Source of the DNA: Prevotella sp.
Lineage (GTDB): Bacteria > Bacteroidota > Bacteroidia > Bacteroidales > Bacteroidaceae
Length of the DNA: 57,436 nucleotides
Direction: 5' to 3'
NCBI GenBank assembly: GCA_017538105.1
Contig: JAFYJN010000065.1
Span: 1-57,436, forward strand
Part shown: positions 18,075-26,400 of the stretch, one piece after another
Layout: each line of letters begins with the position of its first letter
Position numbering within the stretch: position 1 is the first letter of the stretch
Position numbers and translations under genes: made by a program
The notes under the pieces: model-generated
What the model saw: the letters and a program-made list of their open reading frames with translations, nothing else
Told to the model about the DNA's origin: nothing
The model's database searches: none

Positions 18075-18126
18075 CATTCTCATTTCCAGTTATTCGTAAG
18101 AAGCTGGGAATGAGGATGTTTCTTTA
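18075..18126 (+). terminator. Intrinsic terminator of the OPT transporter gene
   Basis: A 15-bp stem (cattctcatttccag, 18075-18089, with ctgggaatgaggatg, 18104-18118) with two G-U pairs is followed by tttcttt. Confidence 0.75.
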
Positions 18127-18141
18127 TGCATCAGCACTATC

Positions 18142-18822
18142 TTATTCGTTGATGGCCCTTCCCAACGCTTGCCATAGCGCATCGGCTGGCAACTGAGCCG
18201 CTATGGTTATGTTCTTTTTGCTGACGGGATGTGTGAATTGTATGTATCTGCTTAGCAAGGATATACTACCATCAGGGTTGCTTCTTGGCGCGCCATATTT
18301 CAAGTCACCCTTTATGGGACACCCCATATGCGCCAGTTGACAACGTATCTGATGATGTCGACCCGTGAAGAGACGTACCTCAATAAGGTGGTAGCGTTCC
18401 GAATGAGCGATAACCTTGTAATGGAGACGCGCCTCCTTGGATTGTGGCACCTCTCTATCGTAAGCGTAACTCTTATTCTGTCGTTCATTCCGCACGAGCC
18501 AATTCACCAAGTCGCCCTCTGGCTGTTCCGGGCAACACGACGTTATGGCCCAATATGTTTTCTCCACCTCTCCTTTGCGGAACATTTCGTTGAGTCGTGT
18601 CAACGCTTTCGATGTGCGAGCAAATACGACAAGGCCGGCCACAGGCCGGTCCAACCGATGTACAACGCCGAGGAATACATTCCCCGGCTTGTTGTACTTC
18701 GCTTTGATATAATCTTTCACCGTCTCTGCCAATGGCCTATCGCCCGTTTTGTCGCCTTGGACGATTTCGCCACTTTCTTTATGTACGATGATGATATGGT
18801 TGTCTTCGTAAACGACCTGCAT
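18142..18822 (-). CDS. RluA-family rRNA/tRNA pseudouridine synthase
   Basis: 226 residues from MQVVYEDNHI. It contains the RluA catalytic motif HRLDRPVAG with Asp near 58, GRHHQIR and the KYGA region. It lacks an S4 domain, like the short RluA/RluC-like and TruC-like members. Its start overlaps the fabG stop as TGATG, which implies translational coupling. The frame stays open 45 codons into fabG, but that stretch is out-of-frame fabG sequence and is not part of this protein. The exact uridine target is not readable. Confidence 0.88.
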   Translation of the reverse strand: MQVVYEDNHIIIVHKESGEIVQGDKTGDRPLAETVKDYIKAKYNKPGNVFLGVVHRLDRPVAGLVVFARTSKALTRLNEMFRKGEVEKTYWAITSCCPEQPEGDLVNWLVRNERQNKSYAYDREVPQSKEARLHYKVIAHSERYHLIEVRLFTGRHHQIRCQLAHMGCPIKGDLKYGAPRSNPDGSISLLSRYIQFTHPVSKKNITIAAQLPADALWQALGRAINE

Positions 18823-19568
18823 CACATGTTCATTCCACCATCGACCTGTATCACCTGTCCCGTGACATACGACGACATGTCGGAAGCAAGGAAAGTAGCC
18901 ACATTGGCGATATCTTCCACCGTTCCACCACGACGGAGAGGAATTTTCTGGATCCACTCCTGTCGCACATTATCAGGCAATGCCTGTGTCATGGCCGTAT
19001 CTATGAATCCCGGTGCTATGGCGTTGGCCCTGATGCCACGGCTGCCGATTTCCTGGCCGATGCTCTTGGCCAGGGCGATGAGTCCAGCTTTTGAAGCAGC
19101 ATAATTAGACTGTCCCGCATTTCCATGCACTCCTACCACGGAAGCCATGTTGATGATGGACCCTGAGCGTTGCCTCATCATGATAGGCGTCACGGCATGA
19201 ATGAAGTTGAATGCCGATTTCAGGTTCACCGCGATGACTGCATCCCATTGCGCTTCTGACATGCGCATCATCAATCCATCCTTGGTGATGCCCGCATTGT
19301 TGACGAGTATATCGATGGCTCCGAATTCCTCCTTCACCTGGCTTACCACCTGTTCTGTTTGCGCGAAGTCAGCCGCATTGCTGGCATATCCTTTCGCTTT
19401 TACCCCTTTGGCGGCAATCTCCTGTTCGGTAGCCTTTCCATTTTCATCAATCACCAAATCAGTGAAGGCCACATTGGCCCCCTCTTCTGCGAATTTCAGT
19501 GCTATCGCTTTTCCGATACCACGTGCAGCTCCTGTGATGAGAGCCGTTTTACCTTGAAGTAATCCCAT
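18822..19568 (-). CDS. fabG: 3-oxoacyl-[acyl-carrier-protein] reductase
   Basis: 248 residues, full-length short-chain dehydrogenase. Cofactor motif TGAARGIGKA (13-22), NNAG (90-93), and catalytic Ser143, Tyr156 and Lys160 (MASVVGVHGNAGQSNYAASK). Length and the NADPH-type Rossmann loop fit FabG, which reduces 3-oxoacyl-ACP in type II fatty acid elongation. It lies downstream of a tetR gene and is translationally coupled to the pseudouridine synthase. The 170-base gap to tetR is almost wholly tandem repeat. Confidence 0.92.
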   Translation of the reverse strand: MGLLQGKTALITGAARGIGKAIALKFAEEGANVAFTDLVIDENGKATEQEIAAKGVKAKGYASNAADFAQTEQVVSQVKEEFGAIDILVNNAGITKDGLMMRMSEAQWDAVIAVNLKSAFNFIHAVTPIMMRQRSGSIINMASVVGVHGNAGQSNYAASKAGLIALAKSIGQEIGSRGIRANAIAPGFIDTAMTQALPDNVRQEWIQKIPLRRGGTVEDIANVATFLASDMSSYVTGQVIQVDGGMNM

Positions 19569-19611
19569 GTTTGTGAGTTTGTGAGTTTATATGATTTTGT
19601 TTATTTGTTAT

Positions 19612-19737
19612 AGACGCTATAGGAGAGATAGAAGCTATAGTTGGAATAGACGCTATAGGAGAGATAGATGCTATAGTGGAGATAGTAATTATAGTGGTGA
19701 TAGGCACTATAGGATATATAGCAATAATAGTGGAGCT
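19612..19737. repeat. 14-unit nonamer array between tetR and fabG
   Basis: Fourteen 9-base units of the form AGnnnnnAT in unbroken register, for example agacgctat, aggagagat, agaagctat, agttggaat, agtggagat, aggatatat. The pair agacgctat-aggagagat occurs twice. The array begins next to the tetR stop codon. Because 9 is a multiple of 3 it stays open on the minus strand, but its product would be a simple Ile/Ser/Pro repeat with no start context. Confidence 0.85.
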
Positions 19738-19738
19738 A

Positions 19739-20332
19739 TCATTTGGGGAATCGTTTTCCGAGCGCGCCATAGACCACTTTTGCCACAAGAGGCTTGCTCG
19801 TTTCCTCTGTCAGTCCATGTCCCAGTCTACCATATATATAAGGTACTTCCAATCCTTTAATACAATAATGGGTGATGTCAGCCACCAGTTCGACATCGTC
19901 GATGTCGAACTCCCCTTCCGCCTTTGCGTCGGAATAAACCTTGCGGAAGAGTTGTATCTCGTCTTCATCGAATTTTTTGCGTACTTTCTCCACCATCCAG
20001 ATGTTACGGAAGAATTCGGCCCTTAGGTTGCCATTGCGGACCACCGTTTCCTTGATCATGAAGAGATGCGTATAAATCAATTCGATGATTTTATCCTGCG
20101 GACTGATCTTTTTGGCCGCCACTTCATCCATTTTATCGGAGAGACGTTCCAGTTCAGATTCGATGACGGCATAGTAGACATCGTCCTTGCTCTTGAAATA
20201 AGTGTACAAGGTGCGCCGTCCTCTCCCTGAGGCCACGGCGATATCGTTCATGGTAGTGCTTTCGATACCATTTTTGGCGAACAATTGCCGTGCCACATCC
20301 ACGAGTTTTTGTCTGGTTTTTGAAATTGACAT
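19739..20332 (-). CDS. TetR-family transcriptional regulator
   Basis: 197 residues. The N-terminal 60 residues form the TetR HTH: LVDVARQLFAKNGIESTTMN, DIAVASG..RRTLYTYFKSK. The rest is an all-helical ligand/dimer domain of unknown specificity. It heads the run tetR-fabG-rluA on the minus strand, which suggests control of fatty acid synthesis, although a FapR/FabR type function cannot be shown. A palindrome covers its own transcription start (20349-20374), which fits autorepression. Confidence 0.88.
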   Translation of the reverse strand: MSISKTRQKLVDVARQLFAKNGIESTTMNDIAVASGRGRRTLYTYFKSKDDVYYAVIESELERLSDKMDEVAAKKISPQDKIIELIYTHLFMIKETVVRNGNLRAEFFRNIWMVEKVRKKFDEDEIQLFRKVYSDAKAEGEFDIDDVELVADITHYCIKGLEVPYIYGRLGHGLTEETSKPLVAKVVYGALGKRFPK

Positions 20333-20348
20333 AATTCAGTTCTCCATT

Positions 20349-20374
20349 TTGCACATCGTTTATAACGTGTGCAA
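20349..20374. promoter_or_regulatory. Candidate TetR operator overlapping the tetR transcription start
   Basis: TTGCACA (20349-20355) and TGTGCAA (20368-20374) are exact inverted repeats, with an inner imperfect CGTT/AACG pair. The 26-bp site spans the start region of tetR and touches its -7 box, the usual place for autorepression. Confidence 0.55.
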
Positions 20375-20403
20375 AAATAGATGATTTCTTTCAATTATGC
20401 AAA
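20371..20403 (-). promoter_or_regulatory. Promoter of tetR
   Basis: Minus-strand -33 TTTG (20400-20403) and -7 TATTTTTGC (20371-20379) are 20 bases apart. Confidence 0.65.
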
Positions 20404-20463
20404 TAATTATGTAAAAATAGTGGAAAATACTCACATTTTATGAAATATATCAAGAATTATGAT

Positions 20464-20472
20464 TATTTTTGC
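20464..20472 (+). promoter_or_regulatory. -7 promoter element for the gene at 20516
   Basis: TATTTTTGC matches TAnnTTTGC, 43 bases upstream of the ATG at 20516. Confidence 0.55.
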
Positions 20473-20515
20473 AGGGAATGATGTTGTTTACTAATCCTTT
20501 ATCATTATATCTATT

Positions 20516-22294
20516 ATGAAACACCTATTACTACTCATATCGGTCGTTTTCGGCGTTGCCCTGACGGCAGACGCCCAGTTCAATATCCCCCCTGTTACGG
20601 GGGTGATGTGTGCCGACTGCGGTGCCGCCAATGGTGAGAACCACCGACCCAGTTGTAAGTGGTACGAGGGGAACAGTGACGACGATGACAACTCCACTTC
20701 CACCCCGAGCACGTCGCAGACACCCTCGGCACCGAAGCCCTCGACCCACCTGCGCGACTACACCCCTCAGAAGACCGAGGCGGAGTTGCGTGCGGAACGG
20801 GAGCGTCAGAGAGCTAGAGAAGAAGAAGAGCGTCGGCAAGAGGCTGCCCGTATTCATGAGGCGTATCTTAGGATACCTGCCGCAAGACGTGAGATGTATG
20901 AAAGCATTAAAGAGCAGGAACGTGGCGATTATCGCGTATGTAGCGTGTCGGGCAAGGGCATGGGTGTCTGGAAAACGTCCAGCGACGGCACAGCCTGGCA
21001 CTACCCCCCGCATTACGAACGCGTCTGGATGATGGACGGTTCCACTGCGACCATGCAGTTGAAGACCACCAAGAAGTGGGGTGTGGAAGATGTAGAAGAA
21101 CACGAGACCATCATTGACTATGAATACGACGAGGTGAAGTATTACCCTGAACTGTCATCGCTGTTTCTCAACAAACGCGATGAATATAGTCGCAACCACT
21201 GGGTGCTCTTCTCTGGCATCGGAATAATAACCAATTATGACGGATACGATTTCGATTTCCAGGATGTGGTACTCAAAGACTATCCCTACCGTGCCTACTG
21301 CCAATTGCAAGACGGCCGATGGCTCATCCTCAACAACATTGACAAATATCCAGAAGACCCGCTGGGCATAACCATCAGCCGTGTGGTGGACAGTGTGGAG
21401 GACCATAAAGTATATCTTGACGGTCATTATCAGGAGTGCTTGATTGTGTCGGAGCCAGACGATGACGGAAAGGTACAGTTCGGACTGATGACCACCGATG
21501 GCGAGTTGTTCAGCGACATCAGTTATGACAAGATAGAGAAAATGGGGCCTTTTTCCAATTATGTCAAGGTGTGGAAAGATGGCAAATGCGGAGTTTTGGA
21601 ATTAGTTTCAAACCACGATGCAAACGACGGAAAGACCTATTACGGCTTTATGGAGACCATCGCGCCCAAGTACGACATGTTTAAGACCCAACACGTGAGG
21701 GTAGCCAAAGACCCGAAGACCTACACCTATTGCATTGTAGGCAACGATGACAAATATGCGCTGACCCTTGCCGATGTGGAAAAACCTGTCACCCTACCAA
21801 CTATTTATACTGCCGCGGAGGTAGAAAGTTTCGCCACCCGGCTCTTCACCGAAGGTAAGAAAACCACACCGGTGAAAGAGCGCGCAGACAATGACTTCAA
21901 GTCTTTCTGTGAGAACAGGGCCATCAATGTGTATCAACGGCTCAATACGGCAACCGACCAGGAAGAGGCCATCTACCAGGCCCATCAAGAGATGAAAGAA
22001 GAGAAGTTGCAGAAAGATTACCTTACCATGCAACATGAGCTTCACCGCAAGGACTACAAACTCGGCAACTACGACGAGTCGCGGCAAGCCTTTGAGGTGA
22101 AGACGGCATGGGGCACGGTGATGCTTCCCGTGCCAAAAGCCGAAGCCGAGGGTGTGAAAAAAGCGTGGAAGAGCGTTGTGCAGGACATGACCATCCGTCC
22201 CGCATTGCAATTAAACCAAGACACCTACCGTCCCATGGTCAACGGCATCAGTGCCTTGGTCAACGGCAAAGTATATGGTGTGGAGCAGCCATGA
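20516..22294 (+). CDS. Large exported protein with WG-repeat-like beta segments
   Basis: 592 residues. Signal peptide about 1-21 (ends TADAQ). A short Cys cluster (CADCGAANGENHRPSC) could bind a metal. A Ser/Thr/Pro linker and an Arg/Glu-rich coiled coil (about 85-115) follow. The middle (about 140-420) is beta-rich with several units like YVKWKDGKCGVLEL..., which resemble WG repeats of bacterial surface or periplasmic proteins. The C-terminal third is helical. The family is not recognised with certainty. It has its own promoter. The divergent tetR lies only 183 bases away, so its promoter might also feel the operator at 20349. Confidence 0.65.
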   Translation: MKHLLLLISVVFGVALTADAQFNIPPVTGVMCADCGAANGENHRPSCKWYEGNSDDDDNSTSTPSTSQTPSAPKPSTHLRDYTPQKTEAELRAERERQRAREEEERRQEAARIHEAYLRIPAARREMYESIKEQERGDYRVCSVSGKGMGVWKTSSDGTAWHYPPHYERVWMMDGSTATMQLKTTKKWGVEDVEEHETIIDYEYDEVKYYPELSSLFLNKRDEYSRNHWVLFSGIGIITNYDGYDFDFQDVVLKDYPYRAYCQLQDGRWLILNNIDKYPEDPLGITISRVVDSVEDHKVYLDGHYQECLIVSEPDDDGKVQFGLMTTDGELFSDISYDKIEKMGPFSNYVKVWKDGKCGVLELVSNHDANDGKTYYGFMETIAPKYDMFKTQHVRVAKDPKTYTYCIVGNDDKYALTLADVEKPVTLPTIYTAAEVESFATRLFTEGKKTTPVKERADNDFKSFCENRAINVYQRLNTATDQEEAIYQAHQEMKEEKLQKDYLTMQHELHRKDYKLGNYDESRQAFEVKTAWGTVMLPVPKAEAEGVKKAWKSVVQDMTIRPALQLNQDTYRPMVNGISALVNGKVYGVEQP

Positions 22295-22385
22295 ATAAAA
22301 TGAGGGAAAAAGCCATTTTATTCCATACAAAAAACGGGAAAAAGACTTCGTATTTGTTAAAAGAGGAAAAAAAAGAGAGGAAAGA

Positions 22386-22418
22386 TTTGGATATACGATA
22401 GAAAAGTATTACTTTTGC
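22386..22418 (+). promoter_or_regulatory. Promoter of the initiator tRNA gene
   Basis: -33 TTTG (22386-22389) and -7 TACTTTTGC (22410-22418) are 20 bases apart, 20 bases upstream of the tRNA: a near-perfect consensus. Confidence 0.75.
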
Positions 22419-22438
22419 ACCCACTTAACGAGAAACAT

Positions 22439-22511
22439 CGCGGAGTGGAGCAGTTGGTAGCTCGCCAGGCTCATAACCTGGAGGTCGCACGTTCGAATCC
22501 TGCCTCCGCAA
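22439..22511 (+). tRNA. Initiator tRNA-fMet (CAT)
   Basis: A complete cloverleaf of 73 bases, without an encoded CCA. The anticodon loop is CTCATAA with stem CCAGG/CCTGG. The first pair is the C1-A72 mismatch typical of bacterial initiator tRNAs, the D-arm is GTGGAGCAGTTGGTAGCTC, and the T-arm has GTTCGAATC. The three G-C pairs usually found at 29-31/39-41 are here A-T, G-C, G-C, a variant of the standard initiator stem. It has its own promoter and a terminator at 22516. Confidence 0.93.
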
Positions 22512-22515
22512 CTCA

Positions 22516-22541
22516 GAAGCCCGATTTTTCGGGCTTCTTTT
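22516..22541 (+). terminator. Intrinsic terminator of the tRNA gene
   Basis: A 9-bp stem (gaagcccga, 22516-22524, with tcgggcttc, 22529-22537), a 4-base loop and a following ttttgttt. Confidence 0.85.
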
Positions 22542-22656
22542 GTTTATGGAAGGTTCTCACGTGCGACCTACGGTCGAGGTAAATACAGAAAAAAAGAAGG
22601 AAAGAGAGTCGTTCGTGTAAAAAAGCAAATATTTTATAACATTTTTTTGCCTTTTA

Positions 22657-22687
22657 TTTGGTATTTGTGAAAAAAATTGTATTTTTG
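22657..22687 (+). promoter_or_regulatory. Promoter of the DUF805 gene
   Basis: -33 TTTG (22657-22660) and -7 TATTTTTG (22680-22687) are 19 bases apart; the leader is about 75 bases. Confidence 0.6.
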
Positions 22688-22769
22688 TAGCGAAAACAAT
22701 GGAAACCTTTAACCACGAATTATAATTTTTTAATTCACATTATACAATTAACTAAAAAAAACTACTATT

Positions 22770-23282
22770 ATGGCACAACCTATTCCGCAGTTAGACTTCC
22801 CGACAGCAGTTCAGTTGTCACTCAACCGTCTGAAAGACATGGAAGGCCGCAGCCGCCGCAGTGAGTTCTGGTGGACGATGTTAGCAACCATGATTCCGTT
22901 CTTTATCATTTGGATATTGAACCGTGGCGCCATGTCCATCGTACCTTCTATCATTTTCTCATTATTAGGAGGTGCTATCTGGCTTTGCACTGTTCCCCTC
23001 CAGATTCGTCGTTTGCACGACACTGGTCGTAGTGGCACCTTGGCCAAGATTGCCGCTGGTGTTTACATTGTCCAGCTCATCCTGAGTATCATCATCGTGG
23101 CTATGGTTCAGAACGACCCATTAGCTTACTTCGGCTCAGCAGGTACGCTTGCTACGTTCTTGGGTTTGGTAGCATTGGTTTATTTCGTGTTGGTCATCAT
23201 CCTGATCATTTTCTGGTGCCAAGACAGCCAACCCGGTACGAACCAATATGGACCGTCACCGAAATATCCCGACTTCCAGTAA
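22770..23282 (+). CDS. DUF805 family inner-membrane protein
   Basis: 170 residues. It carries the DUF805 (YhaH/YhaI-like) pattern: GRSRRSEFWWTMLA near the N-terminus, then the helices IPFFIIWIL and IIFSLLGGAIWL, the loop PLQIRRLHDTGRSG, and two further helices. Four transmembrane segments are expected. The function of the family is unknown. The C-terminal tail (QDSQPGTNQYGPSPKY) matches the conserved G-x-N-x-Y/F-G-P end of the family, so it is complete. The terminator at 23350 serves it. Confidence 0.88.
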   Translation: MAQPIPQLDFPTAVQLSLNRLKDMEGRSRRSEFWWTMLATMIPFFIIWILNRGAMSIVPSIIFSLLGGAIWLCTVPLQIRRLHDTGRSGTLAKIAAGVYIVQLILSIIIVAMVQNDPLAYFGSAGTLATFLGLVALVYFVLVIILIIFWCQDSQPGTNQYGPSPKYPDFQ

Positions 23283-23283
23283 A

Positions 23284-23309
23284 GCCCCTACCCCTTCCCT
23301 CCCAGGGGG
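23284..23309 (+). repeat. CCCTCCC element with self-complementary end
   Basis: cccctaccccttccctcccaggggggaggg lies just past the DUF805 stop codon. The ccctccc and ggggaggg ends can pair. Confidence 0.6.
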
Positions 23310-23349
23310 GAGGGCGTAGATGCCCAACAAAGATATTTGGGAAAATAAC

Positions 23350-23377
23350 AAAAGCCGCTCTCGAGAGCGGCTTTTTT
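23350..23377. terminator. Bidirectional terminator between DUF805 and the TPR-CHAT gene
   Basis: aaaagccgctct and agagcggctttt form a perfect stem centred on ctcgag, with A-runs on one side and T-runs on the other. It serves both convergent genes. Confidence 0.8.
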
Positions 23378-23381
23378 CGCA

Positions 23382-23415
23382 CCCTTTCCAACCCTCTCCG
23401 ATGGGAAGGAGTAGA
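23382..23415 (+). repeat. Degenerate CCCTCCC element
   Basis: accctttccaaccctctccgatgggaaggag is a weaker copy of the pyrimidine-rich family, next to the end of the CHAT gene. Confidence 0.45.
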
Positions 23416-23424
23416 TAGGGGGCC

Positions 23425-26400
23425 TTATTCCAATGCGTCGAGGAGGATGAAGGCTGCCCAATAGACGGGGTCGATGAAACGGCCGTTTTCGATATGGCGG
23501 AGATGTTGCTGTGCAGCGAGGAATGCGCTGCGTGGCGATTGTCCTTCGGCCAGATGGCGGTAGAACGCCGTCATGAGAATCTGTGTGGCCTGGTCGTCCA
23601 CTTTCCACAGGCTCATCACCATCGTCTTTGCCCCTGCTTTCTTGAATCCCCGTTGCAGTCCGAAGACCCCGTCGCCAGTGATGGTACCGAGTGCCGTCTG
23701 ACACGCCGAGAGCACCACGAGCGAAGTGTTTCTAAGGTCCATCTGCGACAACTCACGCGCCGTAAGGATACCATCCTCCATATTGTCGGGAACCTGTTTG
23801 TGTGTGAGTGTAACGTTGGCACCTGCGAAGAGCAGCCCAGAACGTGACAGCGCCTTATCCTCTTCTGAAGAAGCATTCTCGTTCGTCGCCGAGAGGAACG
23901 CCAGGTTCCCCATACGATTTGCCTGTTCTTCCGTCCAGAAGAATCCATGCGTAGCCACATGCAAGATGTCAGTTTGTTTTCCCGAAAGGTTTTTGAAAGC
24001 CTCCTCCGTGCCATGAATGCCTGAGAAGACTTTTACATCTTTCATATTTCCCTTCAGCTGTTCTTCGATGTCGTCCACTTCCTTCTGGGTATAAGCCAAA
24101 TATCCTGCCCCACCCCTGAGCATGAGCGAATCGACGGGAGCACGGCTTGCCATAAGCGGCACGTCAGACAGCAGTCCTGCCTCACGGTTAGCCAAGTCCA
24201 CATCCTCCATCTTGGCATTATATTGCAGTCCCCCAAACAGTCGTGCATTCTCCATTTTCTTTGTTGACGAGGCCGTCACCACCTCACGTGTAGATGACAG
24301 ACGGTAGACATCGTAGTGTTCTGCGAAAGTACTAAAATCCTCCATCAGTGCATATTCGATGGCGATGTTATTCAGACAACCCACCGGCGAGAAGAACACC
24401 CGCCGTGCTCCTTTCAGATAAGGCAAGAGCGGTTTCCAGATATAGTTTGTCAGCGAGTGTGTGGAATAACATACATCCGCTGAGATACTTTGTATTTGCC
24501 CCTCGGTACACAAGAAAAACATTTCGGGATGCGGTGACTCCTTTTTGAGAACCAACGCCCCCACTCCAAGCTGTTGTACGCCATCTTCGCTTTGTGGGTA
24601 GAAATTGACAAATTCGATGGCCACATCATCATCATTGAGTTGGCGTTGCACCTCTTGCCACGTGGTACGAAGCGGTTTGGTATAGTCGCCGTAAGCAGCA
24701 GACATTGAAGTAAGTTGTCGTTCCAACCGTGTTATTTCCCTTCTTAGCGAGTCGGTATCCACAGACCGCTGTTCCTTAGGAAGTGCCGTCTGCTGGTCGA
24801 GTAACGTATGTTTCTGTTTTAAGACATTGAATGTCTCGATAGCCTGTTGGTCACCACTTTCCAGAAGTAGCCTATTCATTTCCATCTCAGTGGTGAGCAG
24901 CAGTCCCTTTCCTAACAATTGTCCGTCGTAGGCACAATCCGCCAAACGACCCGCCACAGAAGTGTCATCTTTATATTTCTCCGCCAGAAAAGGTAGCACC
25001 AATTGGTAAAACGCCGCATTCTGGTTCCATGTACCCAAGCGTTCCTGCGGCGACATGGTGGTGAATTTGGAAAGGATGTATTCGCGTAGGAAAGCAGACA
25101 GTTTTTCGGCATATTCTGTCGCCACCTCTTTGTTATTGTCTAGTATCGCCGCATTGCACACCTGCCATCCCGCCTGCAGGTAGGCCATGTTGTCGGTAGA
25201 GACGTAGCGTGCGATAGCCTGTTCCACCTCAAGGAGTTGGTCGAACGACTCTTTTGTCTTTCCAAGGACCTGAAGCAGTTGTCCCCGTAGCGAATACAAC
25301 ATCGCGCTGTTAGCTATCGCCTTCTCATGTCCAAAGATACCCTCCACGATGTCTATACCCTGACAAGCATAGTCGTAAGCCGGTTGCCAGTGCCCCATAG
25401 CACTTTCCGCCTGTGATAGTCCCAAGAGAGCTGTGGCGTAATTTACCGTCCGCTGCAAGCTATCTTTATCCATCAGTTCCAATGCCTGCAGGAAAATGAT
25501 TACCGCCGTATTGGCATCACCGCGAGCGAGGAACTCGTTCCCCAATTGTATTCGCTCAAGCGCATTGTAATTTTCCGCATTGGCATGATAATCGTTGAAC
25601 ACCGCTTGCGCCTGTTCCATGGTCTGTCCGGCCCCTTGCACATCTCCCAATGCCATTTGGTATTTAGCGAGCGACTGCGCCGCATCGCCATATTCCATTG
25701 AATTATCCCCGAACGAGCGTTTGGTATAATTCACCACCTTCGTTTGCTGTTCCACCGCATTGACATAATCGTTTTTTGCCGCGTATGCAAGCGCCATCAT
25801 CGCCACGCTCGAGTACATATACTGTTCGGTATGATACTCTTCGAACAGCGCGGTCGCCTTTTTCAAATAATCAATGCTTTGGTCTACCTGTGCCGTATTG
25901 AGTGTAATTTGCGCCGCCAAGTAGTACACATATCCCATGAGAAGTGTCCCTGGTATTTTTTTCTCCGCAAAGTCCACCGCCCTTGTTGTCATCGCCTTTG
26001 CCGAATCCAGTTCAGTATAGGCCAGGAACGACTGCGCCAGGTTGAGCATACTTGACACGATGGTTGTATCCTCCACGTTAGGCATGGACATATAAGTATC
26101 CAGCAGCATTCGCGAATATTCAATATCCTTCTGATGATTGTTGACGGAACGGTAATAGGAAGACATGGCATTCAATCCATCAATGAGCAGATGATCCACC
26201 TGTCCGTTCTTTCTATATCCCTCAATGGCCTGGTCCACCCACATAACTCCCCTATATTTATCGTTGAGGCCTATGGCCGCCGCTCCTTTCACCATGAGCA
26301 GTTGGTTATAGATGGGGCCGCCCACCATCGTGCCTCTGCAAAGGTCGAGTCCTTTCTCGGCACTTACTTTCGCCTCGGAGGCATTTCCCTCCGACGCTTG

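Noticed and set aside
18823-18957. 45-residue N-terminal extension of the pseudouridine synthase
   Set aside because: It is the out-of-frame 3' end of fabG; the coupled TGATG start gives the normal RluA N-terminus.
19549-19788. Minus-strand open frame of Ile/Ser/Pro repeats between tetR and fabG
   Set aside because: It arises because the nonamer array is a multiple of three; it overlaps the tetR 3' end in another frame and has no start context.
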